From NCBI GenBank assembly GCA_040880025.1, contig JBBDJD010000019.1, forward strand, positions 62,001 to 126,000: a stretch of 64,000 bases of DNA, in the 5' to 3' direction. Positions within the stretch are counted from its first letter, which is position 1. The number at the start of each line of letters is the position of its first letter. A program made the position numbers and the translations under genes. The stretch is from RCIO01 sp040880025 (GTDB lineage Bacteria > Pseudomonadota > Alphaproteobacteria > Rhizobiales > Rhizobiaceae). Under the pieces are notes generated by a model, which was given only the letters and a program-made list of their open reading frames with translations, searched no databases and had not been told where the DNA came from. Positions 25,627 to 33,906 of this stretch are shown here, piece by piece.

Positions 25627-26793
25627 CTAAACGAACGGCTTGGCTGCCTCGACAGTCCGCGGCAGCAGGCGCTCGAGATACGCCATGCCAGGGGCCGCGA
25701 TACGGTTTTCGTCCGCGTCGAGGAAGTCGTCGGGCATGTGCCGGGTCTTGCCGGCCACCTTGTCGAGCGGCACCAGCGCCGGCCTTGTTTCGCCGCCTGA
25801 ATACTGCAGCGCTACCGACCCACTGCCGCTCTCGGCGATTTCGGCCGCAAAGCGTCCGGCCTCGAACGCTTCCTGCTGATCTGTCTTGCTGATCATTGCG
25901 ATCGCACCCCGCGGCAGGTAGCCCAGCGTGTCGACGCGAGAGCGCATGCCGGCCAGGTCTTCGGCCAATATGCGCTCGATCGCCTGGCCGAGGTCGGTGC
26001 CGGACAGCCGGACATTGCCGTGGTCGTCACGCTCCTGCAGTTCCGGCGGCACGAGGGTCTCCACTAGCGAATGGCCATCCGCCCCCGATACACCTTCCGA
26101 CATCGCAACCACGCAGCGGCCGTGCCGGGCCATGGTGGCGCGAACGTCGTCCACGAAACGCGCTCGCTCGAACGGGCGTTCGGGCACGTATGTGAGGTGC
26201 GGTCCGCAATTCTCATCGAGCCGCCAGGCATTGGCGGCGGCCGTCAGAAACCCGGCATGGCGGCCCATGACGATGCCGACATAGACGCCGGGCAAGGCGC
26301 GGAAATCAAGATCGACGCTCAGGAAAGCCGCGGCGACGAACTGGCCGGCGGAGATGAAGCCCGGCGTGTGGTCGTTCTCTGTCAGATCGTTGTCGATCGT
26401 CTTGGGAGCGTGGACGCAGGCGATCGAGCCCGCGGCGGCATCCGACAGGATCGCTTGGGTGCCGGCAGTGTCGTTGCCGCCGATATAGATGAAGGCGGAT
26501 GCGCCGGCCTTCTTAAGGCCGGCCAGGGCCTTCTCGCAATATGCGGCGTCCGGCTTGTCGCGGGTCGAACCAAGTGCGGCGCTCGGCGTGCCGGCGATGC
26601 GCAAGAGGTGGTCCTCCGGCAGCGCGCCGAGATCGACGAAGTTGCCGTCGCGCACGCCACGCACGCCGTGCAGCGCGCCAAGCACCCGGACATTCGGGTC
26701 ACGGCGTTTCGCTGCGATGACGGCGCCGGCCATCGTCTGGTTGATGACGGCGGTCGGCCCGCCGCCTTGCGCGATAACGATGGTCCGCGTCAT
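25627..26793 (-). CDS. 6-phosphofructokinase, pyrophosphate-dependent type
   Basis: 388 residues from ATG 26793; a GTG at 26811 would add six residues. It has the PFK fold N-terminus (IVIAQGGGPTAVINQ), GGNDTAG at the phosphoryl-donor site, PKTIDNDL and GRHAGFL. In ATP-using PFKs the corresponding positions are GGDGS and PGTIDND; an Asp after GGN/GGD and Lys in PKTIDND are the established marks of PPi-dependent enzymes. It would interconvert fructose-6-phosphate and fructose-1,6-bisphosphate reversibly. It lies convergent with the GIY-YIG gene and divergent from the TPR gene, not far from xylBA whose product feeds the pentose phosphate pathway. Confidence 0.88.
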   Translation of the reverse strand: MTRTIVIAQGGGPTAVINQTMAGAVIAAKRRDPNVRVLGALHGVRGVRDGNFVDLGALPEDHLLRIAGTPSAALGSTRDKPDAAYCEKALAGLKKAGASAFIYIGGNDTAGTQAILSDAAAGSIACVHAPKTIDNDLTENDHTPGFISAGQFVAAAFLSVDLDFRALPGVYVGIVMGRHAGFLTAAANAWRLDENCGPHLTYVPERPFERARFVDDVRATMARHGRCVVAMSEGVSGADGHSLVETLVPPELQERDDHGNVRLSGTDLGQAIERILAEDLAGMRSRVDTLGYLPRGAIAMISKTDQQEAFEAGRFAAEIAESGSGSVALQYSGGETRPALVPLDKVAGKTRHMPDDFLDADENRIAAPGMAYLERLLPRTVEAAKPFV

Positions 26794-26973
26794 GGCAGTC
26801 TCGTTCCTCACCCTTAACGCCGCCGCATGCAGTGGTCAGCGGCCATGGCTTTTAAATCGATTGAGTACGCAGTTTCCAGCGTCTAGCGAAATTACGCAAC
26901 GGGGTCAAACCCGGCTTTGTTCGGGCCGGCCGGTGGGCTACGGTGCGGCGCACCCAATGCCAGGGAGACGGGA

Positions 26974-28302
26974 TTGCAACTGCGTGACCTGCAAGGCCTG
27001 CCGCTCAGCGGCGCGAGTGCGGCAAGCCTCGATTACTACGAGACCGCGCTCAATTCGCTGCGCTGTTTCATAGGCGATCCAATCGCCGCCGCGAATGCCG
27101 CGATCGAAGCCGATCGGGGCTTCGTCATGGCGCATGTCTTCAAGGGTTATGTCTACGGGCTTTCCACCGAGGCGGCGGCAATGCCGGTAGCGAAAGCCTG
27201 TGCAGAAGCGGCCGCTGCGCTGCCGGCCACCACGCGAGAAAAGGCGCACGCGGCGGCGCTGTCGCATCTGGCCGAAGGGCGATGGCACAAGGCGGGGCAG
27301 GCGCTCGAGCACATCGCGATCGAATATCCGCAGGATGCGCTGGCGCTGCAGGCGGGCCACCAGATCGATTTCTTCACCGGAAACGCCCGGATGCTGCGCG
27401 ACCGCGTTGCGCGGGCGCTGCCCGCCTGGGACGAAGGCATGCCCGGTTATCACGCCGTACTCGGCATGCATGCATTCGGGCTGGAGGAGATGGGCGAATA
27501 CAGCCGGGCCGAACGAACCGGCAAGCGTGCGATCGAATTGCAGCCGCGCGACGGTTGGGCGCAGCATGCGGTGGCGCATGTGATGGAGATGCAATGCCGC
27601 CAGCAGGAGGGCATCGCATGGATGCGGGCCGATACGGACGCCTGGACTTGCGAAAGCTTCCTGCAGATCCACAATTGGTGGCACCTGGCGCTGTTCCACT
27701 TCGATCTCGGAGAGGTGGACGAGGTGCTGGCCCTTTATGACGGGCCGATCGCGGGCGGGCGCTCCGAAATCGCGCTCAACATGGTCGATGCCTCGGCGAT
27801 CTTGTGGCGGCTGTATATTACCGGCGCAAATTGCGGGGACCGATGGGACGCCTTGGCGGACCTTTGGGAAAAACAGAGCAGCCAGTCGGGATACGCCTTC
27901 AACGATGCGCATGCGATGATGGCTTTCGTCGGCGCCGGGCGACACGCGGCGGCGGCACGTCTCCTTGCGGCGCAGCACGATGCGATGACCGGGGAGGGCG
28001 ACAATGCCGGATTTACCCGCGACGTCGGCCTTCCGGTTGCGCAGGCTATCCACGCATTCGGCAATAGCGACTATGCCGCAACCGTGCGGCTGTTGCGTCC
28101 CATACGGCACATCGCGCACCGCTTCGGCGGCAGCCACGCGCAACGCGACGCCATCGACCTGACGCTGGTCGAGGCGGCCATCCGCTCGGGCGATCCGGCC
28201 ACGGCGCGCGCTCTCGCCGCAGAGCGGTTCGAAGCGCGGCCGGACAGCCCCCTTTCGCGTCTGTTCCGCGATCGCGCAGAAGCCCTTCAAAATGAATTTT
28301 GA
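26974..28302 (+). CDS. TTC38-like tetratricopeptide repeat protein
   Basis: About 442 residues from TTG 26974, preceded by AGGGAGACGGGA; a TTG at 26917 would extend it but has no ribosome site. Helical repeats cover the whole length (AAANAAIEADRGFVMAHVFK, YSRAERTGKRAIELQPRDGW, AVAHVMEMQCRQQEGIAWM). The pattern, including IHNWWHLALFHFDLGEVDE, is that of the TTC38 family found in many alphaproteobacteria and in eukaryotes. No catalytic residues are evident and the function is unknown. The gene is divergent from the PFK gene and lies about 180 bp upstream of xylB. Confidence 0.8.
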   Translation: MQLRDLQGLPLSGASAASLDYYETALNSLRCFIGDPIAAANAAIEADRGFVMAHVFKGYVYGLSTEAAAMPVAKACAEAAAALPATTREKAHAAALSHLAEGRWHKAGQALEHIAIEYPQDALALQAGHQIDFFTGNARMLRDRVARALPAWDEGMPGYHAVLGMHAFGLEEMGEYSRAERTGKRAIELQPRDGWAQHAVAHVMEMQCRQQEGIAWMRADTDAWTCESFLQIHNWWHLALFHFDLGEVDEVLALYDGPIAGGRSEIALNMVDASAILWRLYITGANCGDRWDALADLWEKQSSQSGYAFNDAHAMMAFVGAGRHAAAARLLAAQHDAMTGEGDNAGFTRDVGLPVAQAIHAFGNSDYAATVRLLRPIRHIAHRFGGSHAQRDAIDLTLVEAAIRSGDPATARALAAERFEARPDSPLSRLFRDRAEALQNEF

Positions 28303-28314
28303 AAAGCCCCATTG

Positions 28315-28339
28315 ATTTTTTTTGAGATTCGAAAAAAAT
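28315..28339. promoter_or_regulatory. AT-rich dyad upstream of xylB, candidate operator
   Basis: ATTTTTTTTG (28315-28324) and CGAAAAAAAT (28330-28339) form a near-perfect 25-bp dyad in the 182-bp gap upstream of xylB. A similar sequence precedes uraH (36332-36354). No known binding-site consensus is claimed. Confidence 0.35.
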
Positions 28340-28484
28340 AGCACCGGGAAGATGCGGCTTCTGTATATGAGGCGTATCCCTCGCACTGAGCCGGGAGGAG
28401 CAGCGGGCCGATGGGTTCGCGCCGGCCGGTTGTGCGGAACAAGGAGCCGGCGACAGACCGGCGCCGGTCGGGAGGACCGCCAAT

Positions 28485-29939
28485 ATGTATCTCGGGCTCG
28501 ATCTCGGGACGTCGGGCGTCAAGGCGCTGCTGATCGACGAGAACCAGCGGATCGTCGATTCCGCCACGGGCGAGCTGGATGTTTCGCGTCCGCATGCCGG
28601 ATGGTCGGAACAGAATCCGGCCGACTGGATCGATGCCTGTGAAACCGCGATAGACGCGCTGAAAAGGGCGCATGGCGATGCTTTGTCGGCCGTGCGCGGC
28701 ATCGGGCTCTCCGGTCAGATGCACGGCGCGACGCTGCTTGGTTCCGGCGGGGAGGTATTGCGTCCCTGTATTCTGTGGAACGATACGCGCAGCCACCAGG
28801 AGGCTGCGGCGCTCGACGCGGATCCGCGGTTTCGCCAACTCACAGGCAATATCGTCTTTCCGGGCTTTACGGCGCCCAAATTGGCCTGGGTGAAGACCAA
28901 CGAGCCGAAGGTTTTCGCGGCAACGAAAAAGGTGCTTTTGCCCAAGGACTATCTGAGGCTATGGCTGACCGGCGAGACCATTTCGGAGATGTCGGACTCG
29001 GCCGGTACGGCATGGCTGGACGTTGCGAAACGCGTCTGGTCGCCGGAACTCCTGGAAGCGACGGATCTTGACGAAAGCCACATGCCGTCGCTGGTGGAAG
29101 GAACCGAACCGGGAGGCACGCTGCGCGGTTCGCTGGCCGCGCAATGGGGTATGCGCGGCAATGTCGTTGTCGCCGGCGGCGCGGGTGACAACGCAGCGTC
29201 GGCCTGCGGCATGGGCGCGGTACGCCCCGGCGAGGCGTTTGTGTCGATCGGCACGTCAGGCGTGCTGTTTGCCGCCAACGAAGCCTATCTGCCCAATCCC
29301 GAAAGCGCGGTGCACACCTTCTGCCACGCGCTGCCGGGCGCGTGGCATCAGATGGGCGTTATCTTGTCGGCTACCGATTCGCTCAACTGGCTCGAGGAGA
29401 TCACCGGACAGGAGGCAGGCGAATTGACGGATGCGCTCGGAGACACGCTCGAGGCGCCCGGCGGGGTGACATTCCTGCCCTATTTATCGGGAGAACGGAC
29501 GCCGCACAACGACGCCTCGATCCGCGGTGTCTTCACCGGACTGGCCCATCAGAGCGGGCGGATAGCCCTGACCCAGGCGGTCGTGGAGGGCGTTGCCTTC
29601 GCATTCCGCGACAGTCTCGAAGCGCTGAAGGCCGCCGGAACGACGCTTGACCGGGTCACCGCCATCGGCGGAGGCTCGCGCTCGCGCTACTGGCTGAAGG
29701 CGATCGCAGCGGCGTTGGAAGTTGCGGTCGACCTGCCGGCCGACGGCGATTTCGGCGCTGCGTTCGGCGCTGCCAGGCTTGGCATCGTGGCCGCCAATGA
29801 CGCAGACCCGTTGGAAATCTGCACGCCGCCTACGATCGCGGAAACAATCGAGCCGGACGAAAAACTCGTCCCGGCCTTCGCGGACGCCTATGCGCGCTAC
29901 CGCGCTCTTTACCCGGCTATCAAAGGAGTACTGACGTGA
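28485..29939 (+). CDS. xylB: xylulokinase
   Basis: 484 residues, ATG 28485. FGGY-family sugar kinase: YLGLDLGTSGVKALLID phosphate-1 motif, GLSGQMHG, WNDTR, GGAGDNAASACGMGAV, and the C-terminal IGGGSRSRYWLKAIA motif. It phosphorylates D-xylulose to xylulose-5-phosphate for the pentose phosphate pathway. It overlaps xylA by 4 nt (GTGA), so the two are one transcript in the xylB-xylA order common in Hyphomicrobiales. No xylose transporter or XylR gene is in the window, so the rest of the regulon is elsewhere. Confidence 0.95.
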   Translation: MYLGLDLGTSGVKALLIDENQRIVDSATGELDVSRPHAGWSEQNPADWIDACETAIDALKRAHGDALSAVRGIGLSGQMHGATLLGSGGEVLRPCILWNDTRSHQEAAALDADPRFRQLTGNIVFPGFTAPKLAWVKTNEPKVFAATKKVLLPKDYLRLWLTGETISEMSDSAGTAWLDVAKRVWSPELLEATDLDESHMPSLVEGTEPGGTLRGSLAAQWGMRGNVVVAGGAGDNAASACGMGAVRPGEAFVSIGTSGVLFAANEAYLPNPESAVHTFCHALPGAWHQMGVILSATDSLNWLEEITGQEAGELTDALGDTLEAPGGVTFLPYLSGERTPHNDASIRGVFTGLAHQSGRIALTQAVVEGVAFAFRDSLEALKAAGTTLDRVTAIGGGSRSRYWLKAIAAALEVAVDLPADGDFGAAFGAARLGIVAANDADPLEICTPPTIAETIEPDEKLVPAFADAYARYRALYPAIKGVLT

Positions 29940-31261
29940 GCACCGGATATTTTGGCGATATCAAGAAGATCAAATATGAAGGGCCGGACAGCAACAATCC
30001 ATTCGCGTTCCGGCACTACAATCCGGACGAGAAGGTTGCCGGCAAACGGCTGGAGGACCATCTGCGATTCGCTGTCTGCTACTGGCACAGTTTCGTGTGG
30101 CCGGGCAATGATCCGTTCGGCGGCCAGACCTTCAAGCGGCCGTGGTACTCCGACGCCGGCGCGGCTGACACGATGGAACTTGCGAAGCTGAAGGCGGACG
30201 AGGCCTTCGCGATGTTCGAGTTGCTCGGCGTTCCCTACTACACGTTCCACGATGCTGACGTGCGGCCGGAGGCTGACACGCTGAAGGAAAGCATCGCGCG
30301 CCTCGACGAGATCGCCGATTATTTCGCCGGAAAAATGGACAAGTCCGGCATCAAGCTTTTGTGGGGTACCGCAAACCTGTTCAGCAACCGCCGCTACATG
30401 GGCGGCGCTGCGACCAATCCCGACCCCGACATGTTTTCCTATGCCGCGGCCACGGTGAAATCCTGCATCGACGTCACCAACCGGCTGGGCGGCGAGAACT
30501 ATGTTCTTTGGGGCGGGCGTGAGGGCTACGAGACGCTGCTCAATACCAACATGAAGCGGGAACTCGATCAGCTCGGCCGCTTCCTTTCCATGGTCGTCGA
30601 CTACAAGCACAAGATCGGCTTCAAGGGCACGATCCTGATCGAGCCGAAGCCCCAGGAGCCGACCAAGCACCAGTACGATTTCGACGTGGCGACAGTCTAC
30701 GGCTTCCTGAAGAACTACGGGCTGGAGAACGAGGTCAGGGTCAATATCGAGCAGGGCCACGCGATCCTTGCCGGCCATTCGTTCGAACACGAGCTGGCGC
30801 TTGCCAACGCGCTCGGCATCTTCGGTTCGATCGACATGAACCGCAACGATTACCAGTCCGGCTGGGACACCGACCAGTTCCCCAACAATGTGCCCGAGAT
30901 GGCGCTGGCCTATTACCAGATATTGCTGGGCGGCGGCCTCAAAACCGGCGGCACGAATTTCGACGCCAAGCTGCGCCGCCAGTCGATTGATGCCGAAGAC
31001 CTGGTCCTCGCTCATATCGGCGGAATGGATTGCTGCGCGCGCGGCCTGAAGGCGGCGGCGGCAATGGTGGAGGACAAGGCGCTGTCCGGGCCGCTCGACG
31101 AACGCTATGCGGGCTGGAACAGCGCTGAAGCCAAGGCGATGCTCGGTGGAGAGCGGACGCTGGAGGATATCTCCAAGCGGGTTCTCGCCGAAGGGATCGA
31201 GCCGCAGCCGAAGTCGGGCAGGCAGGAATATCTGGAGAATGTCGTCAATCGCTATGTGTAA
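29936..31261 (+). CDS. xylA: xylose isomerase
   Basis: 441 residues, GTG 29936 inside the xylB stop; length matches class II xylose isomerases. Visible active-site blocks are FHDADVRPE (catalytic His), IEPKPQEPTKHQYDFD (metal Glu and Lys), NIEQGHAILAGHSFEHEL and GSIDMNRND (metal Asp). It converts D-xylose to D-xylulose for XylB. The gluconokinase gene follows after 33 bp and may be co-transcribed. Confidence 0.97.
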   Translation: MSTGYFGDIKKIKYEGPDSNNPFAFRHYNPDEKVAGKRLEDHLRFAVCYWHSFVWPGNDPFGGQTFKRPWYSDAGAADTMELAKLKADEAFAMFELLGVPYYTFHDADVRPEADTLKESIARLDEIADYFAGKMDKSGIKLLWGTANLFSNRRYMGGAATNPDPDMFSYAAATVKSCIDVTNRLGGENYVLWGGREGYETLLNTNMKRELDQLGRFLSMVVDYKHKIGFKGTILIEPKPQEPTKHQYDFDVATVYGFLKNYGLENEVRVNIEQGHAILAGHSFEHELALANALGIFGSIDMNRNDYQSGWDTDQFPNNVPEMALAYYQILLGGGLKTGGTNFDAKLRRQSIDAEDLVLAHIGGMDCCARGLKAAAAMVEDKALSGPLDERYAGWNSAEAKAMLGGERTLEDISKRVLAEGIEPQPKSGRQEYLENVVNRYV

Positions 31262-31294
31262 GCTGATTCTTACGTAAAAGAACGGAACTGCACC

Positions 31295-31807
31295 ATGTCC
31301 GCGCTGCCGGCGATCGTCGTGATGGGCGTCGCCGGCTGTGGCAAGTCGACGGCGGGCGCGCGAATAGCAGCGGAACTTGGCGTGGCGTTCATCGAGGGTG
31401 ACCGAGTGCACCCGGCAAACAACATCGAAAAGATGTCGGCAGGCATTCCCCTGTCCGATGATGACCGGCGCCCGTGGCTTGAGGCGATCGGCAAGGAGAT
31501 TGGCCGGTACTTCGCGGAAGGCAAGGGTGTCGTGGCCGCATGCTCGGCGCTGAAGCGCGCCTATCGCGATATTCTGCGCGGGACGTCGGGCGCGGACGTG
31601 CTTTTCGTCCATCTTTCGGGATCACGGGAACTGATCAGCGAGCGCATGAAAGACAGGACGGGGCATTTCTTCCCCGCTACCCTGCTCGACAGCCAGTTTG
31701 CGGCACTGGAACCGCCGGGGGCTGATGAGCGGCATATTGTTGCCGATCTCCGGTTGCCGCTGGAGGAGATGATCGCTCAGGTCATGCGCGATATCGATGC
31801 GCCCTAA
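31295..31807 (+). CDS. gntK: gluconokinase
   Basis: 170 residues, ATG 31295. P-loop kinase of the GntK type: VVMGVAGCGKSTAGARIA Walker A, FIEGDRVHPANNIEKM, GIPLSDDDRRPWL, CSALKRAYRDILR, and FFPATLLDSQFAALEPP. It phosphorylates D-gluconate to 6-phosphogluconate. It lies 33 bp after xylA in the same direction, making a small sugar-kinase/isomerase operon. Just after its stop codon lies a short stretch resembling the 3' end of the deaminase gene at 32803 (see findings). Confidence 0.93.
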   Translation: MSALPAIVVMGVAGCGKSTAGARIAAELGVAFIEGDRVHPANNIEKMSAGIPLSDDDRRPWLEAIGKEIGRYFAEGKGVVAACSALKRAYRDILRGTSGADVLFVHLSGSRELISERMKDRTGHFFPATLLDSQFAALEPPGADERHIVADLRLPLEEMIAQVMRDIDAP

Positions 31808-31848
31808 CTGAGCGGGATGTCGTTCTCGGCTTTCGACTTCTGACAATA

Positions 31849-31866
31849 TGTAAGTAATAGCTTACA
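31849..31866. promoter_or_regulatory. 18-bp dyad TGTAAG-N6-CTTACA, candidate operator
   Basis: Perfect 6-bp arms around TAATAG in the gap between gntK and the hypothetical gene at 32062. The form resembles TetR-family operators, but no such regulator is in the neighbourhood. Confidence 0.4.
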
Positions 31867-32061
31867 CAAGATGATCGAAGCGGGCTGTCAAACTGCACGC
31901 TGCCATATTATGCTGTTTGCGTGGGGTATGCTTGCGGCTGCGGTCCGATGGCACGACATTTTCCAGCAGGCCCCCTCGAACAAAAAAGAATGTAGCTGCG
32001 GACCTTGGTGTTCTGGATGGGGGCTGTCCCGAATAGGCAACCAACCCAACGGGAGGAACAT

Positions 32062-32769
32062 ATGGGCAAGGACAAACTTGATCGGCAGGAAGAGCTCGCG
32101 GAGGAAGAGAAGTTCGACTTCGAGGAACTCGATGAGGAGGAGCTGGAGGAGGCGCGAAAATTTGTCGACGAGCCCATCGCGCTGCTCACCGACACCGCGA
32201 GGATCGCAAAAGAGGCCGCAAATATGGTCAGCCCCGGCGATCTTGCAGCGGCAATGAATGCGGCGTTCTTGGTTCAGGAGGCCGGCTTCAAGCTGCAGGA
32301 GGCATCGCGCGCGTTGTTGCGCCAGGCGTTTGAGGGCGGGTTCGAAGACCCCTATGAACTGGCGCCGGACATCTCTGCGCTGGCGGCGGTGCATTTTCCG
32401 CAACCGATTTTCTTTGCTGCCGGATTTCCGGCAGGAAAAATCCGCGCGCTGGCGACGATCATCGCCGATATTCTCGGCATCCCGGTGGACATTTTCTATG
32501 ATTTCTTCCTGGAGGATATCAAGGCACTCTATCGGGCGCTGTGGCGTGGTGAGAGCAAGAACAAGTGGGACAAGGCGTCCAAGATATTGGAGCGGATGCT
32601 GAAGAAGCTGAAGAGCAAAGGCTTCCGCAAATTCCTCGAGAAGCGTCTGGGCAAAGCCGGGGCGGCGAAGCTGCTGGCAAAATTCGCCTTCAAGAAGATT
32701 CCGATCATCCTGATAATCGTCATTGTCGCGACGATCATCGCCAATCTGGGCAGCGTGCTCGATCCCTGA
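32062..32769 (+). CDS. hypothetical acidic protein with C-terminal membrane anchor
   Basis: 235 residues from ATG 32062; GGGAGGAA at 32051-32058 fixes this start over in-frame codons at 32005. The N-terminal 40 residues are a dense acidic run (EEEKFDFEELDEEELEEA). A helical middle with a Pro-rich break (AAVHFPQPIFFAAGFPAGK) follows, then a Lys-rich amphipathic stretch (KASKILERMLKKLKSKGFRK). It closes with one hydrophobic helix (IPIILIIVIVATIIANLG) five residues from the end. This is a tail-anchored layout. No family is recognised. It stands alone between gntK and the convergent purine cluster, with a TetR-operator-like dyad about 200 bp upstream. Confidence 0.7.
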   Translation: MGKDKLDRQEELAEEEKFDFEELDEEELEEARKFVDEPIALLTDTARIAKEAANMVSPGDLAAAMNAAFLVQEAGFKLQEASRALLRQAFEGGFEDPYELAPDISALAAVHFPQPIFFAAGFPAGKIRALATIIADILGIPVDIFYDFFLEDIKALYRALWRGESKNKWDKASKILERMLKKLKSKGFRKFLEKRLGKAGAAKLLAKFAFKKIPIILIIVIVATIIANLGSVLDP

Positions 32770-32802
32770 TCGCCTTGTTCGGTCGCCGGCGACGACCCTG
32801 CG

Positions 32803-33396
32803 TCAGTTCAGCGGGATGTCGTTGCCGGCCTTGGCCTTCTGATAGGCAGCGGACAGTTCACTGTAACGCGCGGCAATCGCGGCGATGCGCTCCAGCGCTG
32901 CGGCGCGTTCGGCCGGCGGCAACGCATTCGCCATGTCGCGCATGGCGTGGCTTTTCCAGAACGCGTTTTCGCGGTTGTAACCGCCAGGGCCAAGCTTGAA
33001 GACCTCCTTGAGGATCTTCAGATCGTGCGGAATGGCGAAGCTGTCGCGCGAATCCTCATGGCTGAAGAGATAGTAGAAATTGTCGAAACCCGTCCATGTG
33101 ATTGCCGAAAGGCAGAGCGAGCATGGCTCATGGGTGGCGACGAAGAGGCAGTCTTTTGTGTCCGGCCGATCGGCTTTCGGCAGTTCGTAAAACCGTTTCA
33201 AGGCGTGGATTTCGCCATGCCAGAGGGGGTTCTCCAGTTCATTGTTGGTTTCGGTCACCACGAGCGTAAGGCCATGCTTACGTAATATCGCTGCGCCAAA
33301 CAGCTTGTTGCCGCGTTCGACGCCTTCCTTCGTCAACGGTATGACATCGTATTCGATCACGTCGAGCAGGCGGTCCAGAAGTGCTGCCTCAGACAT
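32803..33396 (-). CDS. nucleoside/guanine-type deaminase (cytidine deaminase-like fold)
   Basis: 197 residues from ATG 33396, which lies 8 nt inside the upstream gene's end. The zinc site of the CDA/tRNA-adenosine deaminase superfamily is complete: HGEIHAL (His ligand plus catalytic Glu) and PCSLC (two Cys ligands). The region between and after (FSHEDSRDSFAIPHD, GGYNRENAFWKSHAM) is not that of TadA. Its position at the 3' end of the ureide operon points to a purine-base or nucleoside substrate (inference). It is the last gene of the minus-strand operon running from 36172. Confidence 0.82.
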   Translation of the reverse strand: MSEAALLDRLLDVIEYDVIPLTKEGVERGNKLFGAAILRKHGLTLVVTETNNELENPLWHGEIHALKRFYELPKADRPDTKDCLFVATHEPCSLCLSAITWTGFDNFYYLFSHEDSRDSFAIPHDLKILKEVFKLGPGGYNRENAFWKSHAMRDMANALPPAERAAALERIAAIAARYSELSAAYQKAKAGNDIPLN

Positions 33397-33898
33397 GCGG
33401 GTGCGGTTCCGGCAGGTGAATTTCGTAGGGCATGTTGAAGTGATATTCCTCAACGTTTGAGCCTTCGCCGCCGCGGTCCACGACAAGGAAGTCCTGTTCT
33501 TTGCCGATCGGGGTCAGAACCGCGTGCCAGCGGTTGGGCGGATAGCTGACGCCCTGGCCCGGCCGGGTCACGAAAGCGCGCGGGATGTCAGGGCCTTCTT
33601 CGCCGTCGTGGCAGACAACCACGAGGAAAGGCAGGGGCGAGAGCGGCATGAAGGCCTGGCTCCCGAGAGGGTGGCGTTCCACCATTTTCAGGGTGAGCGG
33701 GAACGAATATGGCTTGCCGCGAAATATGGAGAGAACTGTCCGCGCCGCCGGGCCGGTCGCCTCCACCGGCGCAAGGTCGTGAAAGCGCCGGGTCATACCG
33801 TCGTTGATGGCGATAGGCGGCGGCCCTCTGGTGTCAAGGACGTTGCCATATTCGGCAAAGACTTCCCGGGTCAGGGGTTCGGCGACGATGACGTTCAT
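33389..33898 (-). CDS. allA: ureidoglycolate lyase
   Basis: 169 residues from ATG 33898; longer upstream frame rejected because the preceding gene ends at 33907. AllA cupin-type features: VIVAEPLTREVFAEYGNVLD at the start, ERHPLGSQAFMPL, ARG-free GQGVSYPPNRWHAVLTP, and DFLVVDRGGEGSNVEEY. It splits (S)-ureidoglycolate to glyoxylate and urea, the last step of ureide breakdown. It sits between the ureidoglycine aminohydrolase (9 bp upstream) and the deaminase (8-bp overlap). Confidence 0.92.
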   Translation of the reverse strand: MNVIVAEPLTREVFAEYGNVLDTRGPPPIAINDGMTRRFHDLAPVEATGPAARTVLSIFRGKPYSFPLTLKMVERHPLGSQAFMPLSPLPFLVVVCHDGEEGPDIPRAFVTRPGQGVSYPPNRWHAVLTPIGKEQDFLVVDRGGEGSNVEEYHFNMPYEIHLPEPHPHV

Positions 33899-33906
33899 GG
33901 CCCAGT

